This document shows, piece after piece, positions 21,301 to 35,600 of a stretch of DNA of 64,000 nt. The notes beneath the pieces were generated by a model. It saw nothing but the letters and a program-made list of their open reading frames with translations. It was not told the DNA's origin and made no database searches. This DNA is from Lineus longissimus (lineage: Eukaryota; Nemertea; Pilidiophora; Heteronemertea; Lineidae). Each line of letters starts with the position of its first letter. Position 1 is the first letter of the stretch. The DNA lies in the NCBI RefSeq assembly GCF_910592395.1, contig NC_088317.1, positions 1,426,001-1,490,000 on the forward strand, given 5' to 3'. A program made the translations under genes and the position numbers.

Positions 21301-23643
21301 ACTGGATGACCATGCGTAATCCCAAGAGGTTCTTGAACAACAAAATTATGTTCCGATCTTTCTAATGTTAGGCCCCCTTCTGACTTGCAACTCCTCTGCG
21401 CAGAGGTAATCTATGAAACTGGGCTTTAGTTTCTCCAAGAAAGCATTTGACGAAACCCACAATTCACCCCAATTTTGATTCCGTGAACCTTAACACTTTG
21501 ACAGCATTTTCATGTTTTACACCAGCATCACTGACTGAGGAATTAGAAGGTCTCCTCATCATACTCCCAGTTTGTTATCAATAGGTGTCGAGAAACACAA
21601 TGCAGAAAACTGACTGATATGATCAGCTAAAGTAAAACACACTGCAAACGTTTTCATTGCTGCAACCTCCGATTATGATTGCATGGGACAAAATCTCTCA
21701 ATTGCGGAGGTCATCGCGGATGCAAGGCGAATAATCTGCATACGAGATGGTCTGATAATATGTAACAACGATAATAATTACTACTAATTATGATCTTTAG
21801 TATCGGTGGCCTGACCTATTTACAAATAAGCACACACAGGCAAACATAGTACAATGTACTCTCTCGATAGATTTCCGCACACTTCTGTCTTAAAAGATCA
21901 ATGTTTTTTTAATAAAAAAGTCCACCTTCGTATTAAATGACTGCGCTGACCAAGCAGAATCGGCAAATAATCACCTGTGACGAGCAAAGAAAGTATAATG
22001 AAAAGCAACACTGACACTGTGGCGTGATCCCAAACAGTTTCGCCCAAATGATATCTACACTACAGTGCCTTGCTAACAAGGGATATCAGTTGCAGCGACA
22101 AAAGACTCTCGTTGGCTGTGGTGGCTGACAAGATTCAGTAACCGCTGTGACCAGAGATAAACATCAAATCTGGCAATGGCTGATTTATCAGCCAATTACA
22201 ATTTGTGACTAACTAACTATATGTGTTCATACACAGTGGGGGGCTACTCTTGAGAGTACTGGCAGGGGTTCTGAAAATCAGAAAAGGGTGTGCTCATACT
22301 TAAATTATGGCCCATTGAGTGTTCTTCGTTTTTACTATACATGTATATACATGTATGTGTATGTTTTAAGTATTAAATGAGCACATAATCTTTGCCTCGA
22401 ACAGCATAGCATAAATAACATTTACAAGAGTTATGTCTTGAAATTTCCGACGGGAGGAGAATCAACAACATTTATAACAGATTAGCACATTTCTTTTGCA
22501 AATGCCCCTTACATATTGTAATCATGAACATTTTCTTGCCAATATTTCACTGCTGGCAATATTGAGTTCCAAAATGGATATTCATGCATTATTCAACGAG
22601 TTTTTGAAGTATTACCAAACAGTTAAAAGTGCCTACGTCAAAATACACCTACGTATTGAACATTAGTAAAACTTTAAAGATTCCTTGAAGGAGATACTAG
22701 ACAGCATTGCAGGTATTGATAACTTGTGTTATTCGGGGAGATAAGGTTATCTTCCTTAGAAAACTGGACATTTTGACAAACACACCCAACGTTTGCAACA
22801 CCTCAAGAGAACAACATCATGTGAATTCTGAAATAAATACGATTTATATTAATTACTTTTTTGCCATGATGTGTTTCTCTCAAGGTATTGAAACAACTGT
22901 GTCAATCACAAATCATATAAAATGTCACACGCATTCGATTACTTCGCTTTCACAGAAAGTCACACAAAAAGCAAGCAGGAAACACGTAACCATAGTAACT
23001 GTTCCCTTTATCTACACACGTTTTCACCAAGTTCTTGTTTTTTTCATATGTGAACTGCCTGGCAAAAAAGTTGGCTGAAGAAAAAAAAATTGGGAGGAAA
23101 AAATTTTTCTTCATTTTTTGAAATTTTTTCATGTGTCAATCACAAATCACAACTCACAAACATTTGGAGGAAAAAATTTTTCTTCACTTTTCGTAAATTT
23201 TTTTTTCATGTGTGACAAGCATTTGCCAGAGCAGGTCAGATATGTCCATATCCCTTACACAAAGTGTTGACTCTCACATAATCAACAATCTGTTCTGGCC
23301 TTTACGATCTGCAACTGAGGTGACTGATCAGAGGGGCGACCCCAATTACTGCAAAGGCCTTCCACTGTTCTTTGTCAGATTCACCAGCCATTGAAGAGAT
23401 CTCGTACAACTTGGTCGAAATTGAAATCGAAGTCCAAATTGAACATGCCTCTAGAACCTCCAACAAGAAGGAGATCTATGTCAATTACCATTCATTGTTG
23501 AATGGAACCGAAGGGCGACCATGCATAAGAAATTGGAGGCCCCAGTTGACAACCTTTCTGTGTCACATGCAATACAGTGTTTTGAGGCCACCAACCACAA
23601 GGAGACCATTGTAGGCCACTGTTCCTTCTCAACTCGGCCACAA
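18314..23643. other. Long gene-poor interval between transporter and USP9X
   Basis: No coding exon found on either strand. It should contain the transporter's 5' UTR and promoter and, from about 19.8 to 23.6 kb, the AT-rich 3' UTR and downstream flank of the minus-strand USP9X gene. A short ACATGTATATACATGTATGT microsatellite lies at about 22340. Short ORFs have no protein-like composition. Confidence 0.5.
23080..23215. repeat. Duplicated A/T-rich segment, 2 copies
   Basis: GGAGGAAAAAATTTTTCTTC followed by a T-run and TTCATGTGT occurs twice, about 80 bp apart. It lies downstream of the USP9X stop codon, possibly in its 3' UTR. Confidence 0.6.
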
Positions 23644-26600
23644 CTATGAGGTCTCAGTTGGACTATTGCCATGGCTGGTTTCCTCCTCTCCATTATCAGA
23701 ATTCTCTGTTGCCGTGTTTACACGCGTCTGATTCAACTGGTTGGTGATCTGGTTTGGAGGGGCAGGCGCATGTTGCTGTCCGTACGTCTGGACATGGTTG
23801 TTTTGTACCGGATGAGCTCGCTGTGTTGATTGTGCGGGTTGTGTTGTGGAAGGTGCAGCGGCTGCTGGTGGCGGCTGCTGACCCTGGGTGGGAGGCTGCT
23901 GGCCCGCTGGGTAGTTGGCACTCTCCCCATCTGGAGGAGGTTGAGGGCTCTCCCCTTGTTCATCAGCCAGCTCAGTGTCTTCTTGCTCCTAAAAACGACA
24001 AGTGTCAATGATGATTTGGCACCATAAATACAGTTATTTAACCATCATCATCATCTGTTCTATAGAGTACCACATTCTGCAAATGCTTAGAACGAAGCTA
24101 TTCAACTGATCAAGTCAGGTATGGTTCTTTTGGTGAAACGCAATCACAGACATAAAACAGATTGCTAAAACCAATTTCTCCGGCTCAAAAGCAACGTTGA
24201 CTTGTCAACATCAAGTAGCATCACAAGCTTTGATCCTACCTCTTCCGGACAAAGTTCTACAGCCTTCGCCAGTGTGACCCTGGCACTATGAGATCGTTCC
24301 AAGAAGTAGCCATTGGAAGTTTCATTCGACTGCGCTGGAGGCGACCAGTTGTTGTATGCATATTGGGTGTTGCTCGAGTAGTGGCGCTGTAGAAGAGAAA
24401 GAGGAATAAGGATCGTCGAAAATATCCAATTTTTTTGGCATGAAACACGACAAATACAGTCCAATCCAATGCACAAAGAGCTATACATGGTATTGGGTCA
24501 GCTTCAACTGAATGATTCAAATCCCAAGCTTTGACAAAACAAAGGTGACAAGCCCAGCCCATTGAGATTTACTAAGACCTACCCTCTCCAATTCATCGTG
24601 TAACCACTCAACAGCCCACGTCCACTTTCTCTTCAGATCACCGTTACTCTGCAACATCTGAGCAGCCGGAGCGCAATGCGTGAACAGGTTCACCATCATC
24701 TTGATGCACTGGTACGCCCTCTTTTGGTAGTGGTTCTTGGAGCGCTGTATCGTGTCGAACAGGCCGTCACGGTCATCAGGAATACCTGCAATATGAAACG
24801 AAACAAATAATTTCCGACACTGAAAATGAGAAAATCAAGTTCCCACTAAGTTTGGGACATGTCTGTTTAGTCCACTATGCCAAGAGGAGATTCATTCTCG
24901 AGTCAAACACGAGAGTGACCAACATGCAACCAAATTCAGGTGTCAAATTTCTGTTAATTCATGCAGGCTTGACAGAGTATAAGTTTGCACCAAGGATATG
25001 TGAGATGGGGAACTGGTCTTAATTCGAAGTGCCACAACAGAAAAGGATCCAAGCAAGATATGAGAATAAAGCGAGTTCAACAACAAACGTGAGATCGAAA
25101 AAGCCCCAGAAAAACTGAGAAAAACTGTAAACTGTAGGTGTAAAAAAATTGGTCCATATCTTACCCTCACCTTTGAGCGCATTATGAATCCTGTGGTTCT
25201 GCCATGAGTCTTCGAGGAGTAGCATCTGGAGCAGGAGGTCAAGGTACGGACGCAGTTCATACGTGTACGAATAGGCCACCTGCCACAGGAGCTCACTTAG
25301 CACTGTTGACGAGAAGTGGGGGTTCTCCCAGCTGCAGAACTGCAGAAGACGAAACAGAGAAGTTGAGCTTCAGTATCAAGATAACTGATGCCAAGAGTGT
25401 TGTACAACAAATTGGGTGATCCACAAGGGAAGTCAAGGCCATGATTATTGAACGTGTCGAGTCAAATATCCTGACATTTACACCACACTGGCCCTCGAGT
25501 CAATCTCTGGCTCATTCCTTATGAGAGGATGGCCCTCTCATTCAGAGAGTAGGGTTACTTACATACAAGTAAACCCACCAAGTCACAGTTGACTTACCCT
25601 CAGTAGTTTAGTGGTCTCCTCTGTGTTGTTACAGTCTTCTATCAACTTCTTGACATAACTCGTTCTCCCGAAGAGGATATCTGCCACCTGTGACTGGATC
25701 GGCATCACAGGCTGTGGACAGTTTGGATCACCATGGGGGTTGGGGAGAGGCGCTTGGCCCTGCAAACACGAAAGGGGAACAATAGAAGATATTTCCTCAT
25801 CTCTAGAACCCTTTCCTAAAGCATCAACATATTCTGGCATATTCTGACAATTAGCATTATTTCATGATGCCATCATGAAAACTAGCTGCAATTCTGGATG
25901 TCTGATAGTACAGATGGTGAGTGCGACTGCACCAAAGTAACTCTGAGACTTACCGCCACAGACGACTGGCACCTCATGGAAACATCACAGCATCTTGCTA
26001 ACTGCGCTACCACAGCATAGAGCTTGCCCAGCTCGGCATACTGGTACCTAATCGGTGGTCCCGGACCCTCATCTAGAGCTACCAACATGAATGTTGCGGG
26101 GACATTCAACTTGAGGAGTTGGTTTTTCTGAAAAGGATCACAAGATATCACAATTTATTTCGATGAAAATAACTGTCAACAACTCCCACCGCGGATTCCT
26201 CCTCATAGACAGAAGAAATGATCAGACGACCACGTCAGAACTGAAGAATTACACCACTGGATTATAAGTACGATGTACCAAGGATGAAAATAGAAGTACT
26301 AGTCTCCGCTCCTTACCTCGGTGACTCCAAGATTGGAATACATGAGGAACAAATGGAAATATTGTGTGAGGTGACGTCCATGTTCAGAGACTTCCTTCTT
26401 CAACAGGTTGAGCACTGCTACCAGGAGATGATCACTAAGAGTTGCATTCGGGTCGGGTGTCTGCCCAGCTACAAATAGAACTCAAAATGTTAGGAGAGGG
26501 GAAGATCAGATTGACATTAGTCATTACAAAACAAATGGTGGCACAAAGGAAAAACATTTTTCTTTATTCCCTCTTCTTTCAGTCCACTTGCCACAAACCC

Positions 26601-29600
26601 AATTTAAGATACTTTCATGCCAAATCAGATGGAAAAGACAATGACTATTTTGTACTTACCACCATAAAGACCAGGAACAAGGGGTGGGGGACATGGTCCA
26701 TCTTGGAGAGAGAAATGGGCAAGGAATACAATGACCTTGACAAATGCACTGCGCACTTCCGAGCTGGGGCATTCCAAGAGATATTCGGAGAATCGAACCG
26801 GGTGTTCGAATAGCACGTGCTGGGCAAGCCAACGCCTTGTGTTTTTGCTGTGGCGTAGATGGAGGCTCAGCGCATCGTACCACTCATTGGCTGCTCCCCT
26901 AGAGAGAAAGACATGGACATGATGTAACTAGGTTTAAACCATTCAATGCACAGGCCCAACACAGCAGGCGTAGTGTACATGAATCCACATACATGGGCTT
27001 TGTTCACAAGTGGTATCTCACTAAATTGCAGAATGATTTACCTGAGTGATTTCTTTGTGTGGAATCCTACGTTGAAGAGGAACTTGGCTGCTAGCTTCAC
27101 ACTGATCATGGCTAGTTCCTCTGCCTCATCACTCTGAAAGTAACAAGATACAAATTATCGAATGAGAAAATATTTGAGGTTTTCTCACTGTTTCAATTTC
27201 TATGCACGCCGGTTGTCGTGGTGACCTAGAGTCCCTGCAGCAAAGGCCGCACAGAAGATGGAAACACTGGTACAGGGAGAGGGAGAGGACCCTATTTTTT
27301 ACCTCACCGATATTCAATACTCACCAATTTGTCAAGGCCCGGCTGTAATGTGACATAAGCACTATTGCACATTAATAACTTCTTGGTAAACTGGAAATAT
27401 TCCGGTGAGAACTGGTTTTTGTTGTGGGAGAATTGAATGTTCTGTTTTCTCACACATCGCTCGATGCTGGCGGGCATCTTTGGCACAACTGGTTGAGGGG
27501 TCTTAGCAACTGCAAAATAGACACAAGTCTCTTTTAATACTTTGGAAGCAAAATAGCTCAAACCATCATCATTCATCATTATGATTTAGGCATTGTGGCC
27601 AAGGATTTGGGCCTTTGTCTAGCCGCAGACGGTACTCACCGATGGTAAGATCCTGCAGACTCTTGCTAAGTCTCGCCTCCTGATCCTGAGCGTCCAATCG
27701 CTCGTAGATCAAGATGTACGCATTCCACCATCGTTTCTGTCGCCGATACGACATTCGCTTCAACATGTGATCAAAGACTTCACCGACATACTCGCCACCG
27801 AAACACTGATTCTTCATCTCCTCCTCGTCCTCCATTTTACATTCAGAGACTTCACCGTCGTCGAATTTGTACCACTTCCATGTATCAGCGATTCTGATTA
27901 TGAACAAAAGATGGAGTAAATAAAACAAGAAACACTGCTTGGCATCACTGCCTCAGTTAATAACACCAAGGTCAAGTCAATATCAAGTTGGCAACTTCGT
28001 CCAGGATTTTAAGCTAACCTCCCTCCTATAAACCAGCTATTAATCCCAGCACACCCATCCCCTCTACTCACCTGTGTAAGATATAAGAGTAGTAATGTCC
28101 ACCGCTAGCTTGGCCACTGTGTACCACGACACCTACTAATTTGTATTTGCTACACATTTTACTAAGTTCCTCTATTTCTTCATTGTCGTCTGCTATCACT
28201 TCACCTACAATGTAAACAAGATGATATAGAATGTGAGAAGACATTCATCGCAAAATACCAAACAGTCAGAAGATATTGGATCAGTGAACAAAGCCTTGAA
28301 GTGACCGTCAACCAACCAGTGGCTGGTTACAACGTATGCAGTCAAGAATGTATAACTCAGTTACACAACTACCTACCCTCAATTTTGGCAAGACCCTGTA
28401 CAGTGTATGGCTCCATTTCTAGTTCTCGAGGAAACTCAAAGTAATCGTTGAACTTCACCGCACATTCCCTTTCCCAGTCGTAGTCGAAGCGTTTCAACTG
28501 TATGGCCAACATTGGCGGCAGACGTTTGATACACATTCTCTTCACCGTGTCCACCTTTTTACCACATTTTTCGCACATGTAGGCGTTGGCCCCCTCTAGG
28601 AGATCCCCTTTGACGTACTGCTCTAACGATTCTAACAAGTTCTGTTGGTTTCGTATGTCGATGTTGAGGGTTGTGAATGATTCTTCCCTTGAGTACCTAA
28701 AAGTGGAGAGAGGCACGTCAGGATGAAACCAGCAGAAGTTTCCAAGTGAAACTTTTCTGACATTTCATTAGCCTAAGACATTTAAATTTCCCCACACGCA
28801 AAAAATTCACCTAATTTCAAAGCACATGTGACAACAGACTATGTTTTTTCAGATTCTGTACTTTTCATGAAAGAATTTTCAAAATGATATAACATTCCAA
28901 TAAACCGGGTCACTTACCTATGAGGACATCCCTTGCAGATTTTCTGATCTGCAAACGTGCCCCCAAGAACTTTCGATATAGCAGGCGTGTGACCTAATGA
29001 CTTCATGGCTTCATCCAGACTGTCCACCAAACTGTTGAAGAATTCTAGTGCATCGTGTTGCTCGCGTAGATTCACTGGCTCACCCCACAATCTGGAGAGG
29101 AAAATTGGATGATGAGGATGGACCCAGAGTATGTTGACAAATGGAGGGAAGAATCTATGAATTATTTCTTCAAAAGCCACAAGCATGCTTCATCAGTGCA
29201 TCCAGCCCATCCTGCCTGAACTGAAATCAAATGCAAGGGACTTATTCGAATGTCTTACTTGAAATGTTTCCAAAACCCCTTTGGCACGTAGTATTGAAGT
29301 TTACTACACATGAGATGACCGAAGATCATCTGGATGTGTTTCAAGACTCCAAGATTGTAATCTTTCCTCTCTTCCTGCTTTGTTACGACTGGCTTCTCCT
29401 CATCTTTGCGCTCCTCGTCACCCGTGTCAATATTGGTCTGAAATGCCACAGAGGAATGTTAAAGAAAGCTCTCAAATGTCAGATAAAGATGCAACATTCC
29501 CGTAAAAGAACCAAACTGAATTCTAAACCAGCCGAGTGGAGCTACAGGAAGAACGACCTGAAATACAATGTAATGGAACAATGTGTCTATACCTACAACC

Positions 29601-32600
29601 TGATTACATGGGAGACGAATACAGTCTTGATGGAACATTACACAGATGTAGAGTGATCAAACACACTACATTATCGTAAAACTCTATGACCTCAGATCTG
29701 CTGGGTAAATAACTCGTCACATACCTCATTTTCTGCCTTCTCATCACCGGACACTTCCTCCTCAATATCGTCAGCAGCCCCCTCTATTGATAGAATACTA
29801 TGTCGAACCGGTTCGATCATGAATAACTGTTGTAGCACAGAGTTCATGTAGCACGTAGCGCCGGCATTCTTCAGACCGACAAATCCTTTGTGGGGACGAG
29901 GTCCAACTGGGGGCAAGTATTCCCATTCGTTCAGGGTGATCTCATTGCCTGCTAGAGAAATGATCATCTTTAAAATGTGAGAGAGACAAGGTAACGAATA
30001 AAAGAGTTACAGATAGATTTGATTAGGTTGTTTCCCTTGTGTTTAAGGCAACAACTTTGTCTAGGCCTTAAGTACAAGGATATTTTGACAGGGAATTGCA
30101 ATGAGGACCTACCGGAATAGTACATTTCCATAATCATATCTGAAAGACATCGTAGGTTTTGAACACATCCAGAGCACAGCGCCACCAATAGTTCAAATGC
30201 AGCAATGATAGTCGGTGAGGTCGAGCAGACGGGTATGGCTTGATCATCCGGGAGGTCGTTGCCCTGTATCTTTCGACACTGTATCACAATCTTGGACGCA
30301 GGGAATATGAAGTCTTCAACTAGCTCCTGGAGAGGGAAAGAGAGCAATAGAGTTAAGAACTGTTCTCTAGTTATTATCCTTTTTGTCCCTTTTCTTCTTT
30401 TTCACAGTCAGGCCTACCACAGACGCGCCTTATGGCAGCACGCATGGCTAACCATCTCCGAGTACTACATAGGCCATACACAATGACGATGATGGCAACA
30501 TTCGACACTGAAGAAATCAAGCTAATCTCGTACCTTAATGAGATTAGTGCCTCCCTTCTCTGACCCTATATGATATTTTTTCTCGGCCGACTGGAAGGCA
30601 AGCAATTCTCTTGTCACACCCAGGTAGCCTTCAAGAAGAGCCTCCTCAACTGTCATCTCACCGGTACTTAGCACACTATCCTGAAGAAGCCAATGAAAAA
30701 TAAAGTTTGATAGATTCACAACAATTCTGGTCCCTAACCGCTAGCGACAAAAACCACCTCACAGAGCATCAATTTCTACTGACTGATAAGGACAGAGCTA
30801 ACAGAACAATGTACGATGCCCGATGGGATGTTGCGGACATTACATCATATCACAATGATACCATCAACAATGGCAACATACTTATGAACTGAAAAGGACA
30901 CACATCAAATTCTTAGTTCAGAATGGCAGATATGAAACCATAACTATAATATCCCTCCAAACATATTCAAAAGGTACCAATACTTACTCTAACCCTTTTC
31001 AACCAGGTAATCTGGTTGTTGAGGAGTACTTCAGCATTGGGTAATATCGTCTGACTCGCACACGCATAATTCAAGAGCCTACAAAGCAGCTGGAAATACT
31101 CATGGGATTGCTTTGCTTGGTCTTTGGCAGTGGACTGAAAACACATGACAAAGAAAACATTGGGCATTTATTTCATTGTTTGACCTGAAAAATGGAGTTA
31201 TGGCGAGACTTATTTTATACCATAGTTAGCGTCAGCCTCCCCACCAGACCCACAACAATACATTCAGGTCAGATGGACCAAGTAATCAAGTAAATGACGA
31301 GTGAAGGAAATGATAAATTGAATAAAATGGACAGGACAGGGCCTAAGAAGTCAACAACTTCTGAGGGGGGAGGGCATAAAAAGCATATTATACTTACAGC
31401 CAACACTGTAAATAGTAATGTGATGAAGAAGATGAGAGGCCTGCCTCCCCCAGTACACTTAGTCGCCATCAAGTGGAACTGGTCTGTAGCTGATACCCGC
31501 ACAGCCCTGGAAAACAAGAAGACAGGCATGAGAATCCAGGCAGAATGATGAGGAACAGAATGTAGCCTCGGAATAGTGGTTTATATGTCCAACCAATCGG
31601 GTCATGACTCAAGTAGGAACACTCTAACTTCAACAGACAAGGAAAGAACGTGATTTTCCAACAATGTTCGACTCACCTGCTTTTACACAATAACAACAAA
31701 TCGATGATAAAACACTGCCAGGACTTGTCCTTGTTGAGCGCCTCCAACGCAGCCGGACACAACGCCAAAGCAATACTCAACACTTCCAAGGCCTCTCGAC
31801 ACACATTGATGTCCTCGGTGTCTGGCTGCTTGGCAGAGTTGCCACCCTGGAAAACAGAACAAGGAATTCTAAGCCATGAAGAAACTCGCATGAGGCAGAT
31901 ACTGGCAACATGGCCTGGCTTAGCCTGGCTATTCATGAACCAAATGAAGTTCCCGAGGCAGGCTAGCGTGCATGTCCATGAAATAGGCTTCAGAAGAGAC
32001 TCCTATTGTCATCATTGTAATCATCACTAACCTTCTCGTGTGCCTTATGAATCTCTTCACTTGACGAGTGCATTAGCTGGAGGTTTCCACTCGACGCTGA
32101 CCAAGCGATCTTCTGCACCGACTTCACACACACAAGGTCAGGATTCACACCAGTGATCTGGAAGAAATTTATCATGTTACATCTTGTAGAAAAAACCTCG
32201 CTTAAGTGTCAGTACATATCTTGGACACTATTGATTACTGTACAGTTTGAACCAGTAACAAACTTAAACAGGTGATTTCAAAGATATCATATGAAACCTC
32301 CTACCTTATCACCGAGATGTTGTCCAAGCCTCATTGCCACATTCCTAGTCATGCACTCGGCGCTCGGGTTGGGCACATGCTGCAAGGCCTGCTGCAGCAC
32401 GACTGCATGGTTATGAGCAGTGGCTGATATAGGTGGGGAGGTAGCATCAGAGTGGCACGCTTCCGCCACAACTTGAACAGTAGCATGGCCAACGGTTGTC
32501 AGGAGAAGTTTCCCTATCTTTAGGATGATGTGGAATGCCGATCTGAAGTGAACAATGTGCGAGTATTAGAATCAAGTGCTCTGAACAGCTTCATTAAGTG

Positions 32601-35600
32601 GTCAACGAGACTTTTATTGATCAAACCAGCGGCTCTATTGGATGGTGACTTGTGGTACTTCATCTTGGCAGAGGTCAGCACCTCTGTTCTTTCTGATCAA
32701 ATGTCAGACAACCTTGAACAGTCAAGCATTCCATGATTGTTCAGACTGACAAAATTATTCCTGAGATTATCACCAGGCCAACTCTTACCTTCTTGTCTGT
32801 GAATCAGCATTCGACATGAAGGTACTCTTCGTCAGCATATTTAGCACAACTTGCACACCACCGCTCTTCAGAAAGTTCCTTTGGAAATCAAAGGCTTCTT
32901 CAGATAAGGGGTTAAGTGCGGGCATTAGCAGAGCGTAGGTCACCTAAAAAGTAACAAATACAATGAGTTGTGAGGCAGGACGAAGAGGTCACGATCTGAC
33001 ACAATTAACCAGGTAGACAGGGCAGGCAAAAGCCACATTCAAGTAAGACAAATGAGCAGCAAGAGAGATTCTTACACCCCTTGAAGTCACTGCCCCGAAA
33101 CCACAAACTGCCCAAACTGTTTTGAGATCGTCTTTTGATCAAGAATGAAATGGCGACAACTTACCTCCAAGTTATAAAGAACCTGTGACGCTGATGTCGC
33201 AAAGTAGAGTGATTCTAAGGTGGGCGATAACGACTGTTCTCCTCGCTTTGATAAGTCTAAACACATGGCTCGTAGTCGCTCTATCACATGAGTATCTAAA
33301 AGGCAGAATTCAAACATTCAAGGAAAGTGCTCGCTGTGGTATTTTTCAAACAGTCGCCAGTGCCAAAGTAACTACATGTAACACCTGTTATGGAGGCAAA
33401 GGTCAGACGACAGCACAATGTCTGTGATCGGGAGATTCTCCAAACATTTGAAGACTGTTTTAACTCTACCATATGTACATGTATGATACTTTAAATATTC
33501 CAAGGACTCACCGGATGGCATCAGCTTAAGTAGCAGCCTAGCTGTATCCCTAAGTTTTGCTAATTTTAACTGGCATCCTAAATCTGCCATCTGGAATAAG
33601 AACTGGGCGTATCTAGCTTCAATCGACATGAGGACACCGGGTAGACAGTTCTCGGCCTCGATGTTTGGTCCGTCGAAGTGATGATGCGGTGATCCAGTGG
33701 AGCTGTCGGAACTACTGTCTGGACTTGACGGCATGTTACTACCTATTTGGCAAAGCTTGGCAGAGATCAGCTGAAGAGAAACAGTAAGAACTCAGTCAAG
33801 CCATCACTAACATTCTGATGAAACTATTCGAGTATCTCAATCATTCTCAACTTACAGTTTTGTCTCTGATAGGAACCATTGAGATCAGACGTCTGTCATC
33901 GTTGGGGTCCAGGATTTCTCCATTAATGTACAGGTCTACCTTTAGGTTGCTGTTGTTGGCTTTCACCCTGGAAAGTAAAGAGGAAAGTAGGAAGTTCATC
34001 AACTCACAAGTTCACTCAGATGACATCTGATATTCAGTGTCAGTCCGTAAGGGTATTAACCAGAGACTGGAGATTACCCTCACTCCAGGAGGGGAATCAG
34101 TATTATAAAGAACGGTGACTTACCTATGCAGGATCTGCCTCCTTACAGCCCCGATAGTATCATTCGTATGAGACCAGATATCAATGTCCTCCATCTGACG
34201 GCCCTGGTTTGGAAACCTTACAAGTAATGTCACATGTTTTCCCCGACACGCTCGACTCAACGGCAGAATGGCCCGCTCCTCTCCATAGGCGTCGTCACAC
34301 TCGGCGACGTACTCACGCAGCACCGTCATGACTCGTATCATCCGTGATGTCTCCTGGTGGACGCGATTCACACTATCCTTGTCCTTCTCTAGAACGGAGA
34401 TCGTATCGTAGGACGCCTTCAGACGATCAACGCAAGACTGGATGAAATCCTGATGGATGTGAACCTGAAACATAGGCAGAAGAGTCAGTAATAATCAGTT
34501 CAACTCCACATTCCTGTGACTACCCCACAATTCCTCCCTTCGAAAAGAACATCTGTTCTTGTACAACATGGTAAACTGCTAAATCATACCTGATTCGACT
34601 GTAATCTTGGTCCCAAGTTAGTATAGATATCCTTGAGGAGGGTGATAGCCTTCTCTGCCACATCGTCAGGACTCCACAGCACAACTCGCCACAGGTAATC
34701 CAAGCCGATCAGTTCCAGATCGTCCATCATGTACCCCCCACGCCGCTTGGCCCGGAGCTTCCCCTCCTTCGTATTCACGGCTTTGAAGAAGCGTTCGAAG
34801 CACGTCATGCCGTTTTCTGTCAGAAGGGATGGGTCGAGTTGCAAGATGTTGTTCTCGAAGAATTCACGTGTGATTTCTGGATCCAGGTCCGGTTCTTCTC
34901 CCATTAGCTGTGGAAAAGATGAATTATATCGTTGTCCTCTCAGTTACAATTCAACACAAACAAATTCGAAATAAACTAGAGCTTAAAGAATGAAATAAGT
35001 TCCAATCGGCCACCTAGCAAGAACCTCTTCAGTGGATCGTTTCAATGTTACATTTTGTTGTTCCCCCTATCGTTCAAACAGCTTGTCTGTCCTTTCTATT
35101 TCAAGTTGAATATTCAGTTTCAACAACTTCTAGATCCAGAAGGTCAGAAGTGTCCAGCTGATGATCTACACTATTTACAAAGCAGGGAGTTGGGGTAGAG
35201 GACAATTCAGTAGAAATTGACATACTTTTCCACATACCTTAGAGAACCACCTAAAGCAAGCTTCCCTGTCCGTCACGTAGATAGCATTCTCCGCCAAGCA
35301 GTTCCAAAGCTGTTTTGCCTGAGGCTCGCACAACCAGAGCTGTCCATCTTTCAGCAAAAATCTGCAACAGAAAGTCAAAATGTCACAAAATGTAAAATAT
35401 CGATGCATCCTCACACTAGTCACAGCGATATCGACAATTTGTGTCACCAATAGAACTTGAAAGACAAGCAGAGTGAGTACTGCCCTCTGTTGGAGCGACT
35501 TTATTGCTTATAATAACTCGACTCTACAAAAAGACGTCAACACAGCAACATCTGACCTACCTTAGAAATTTCAATCTCTCCTGGACCTGCTGTATATGAT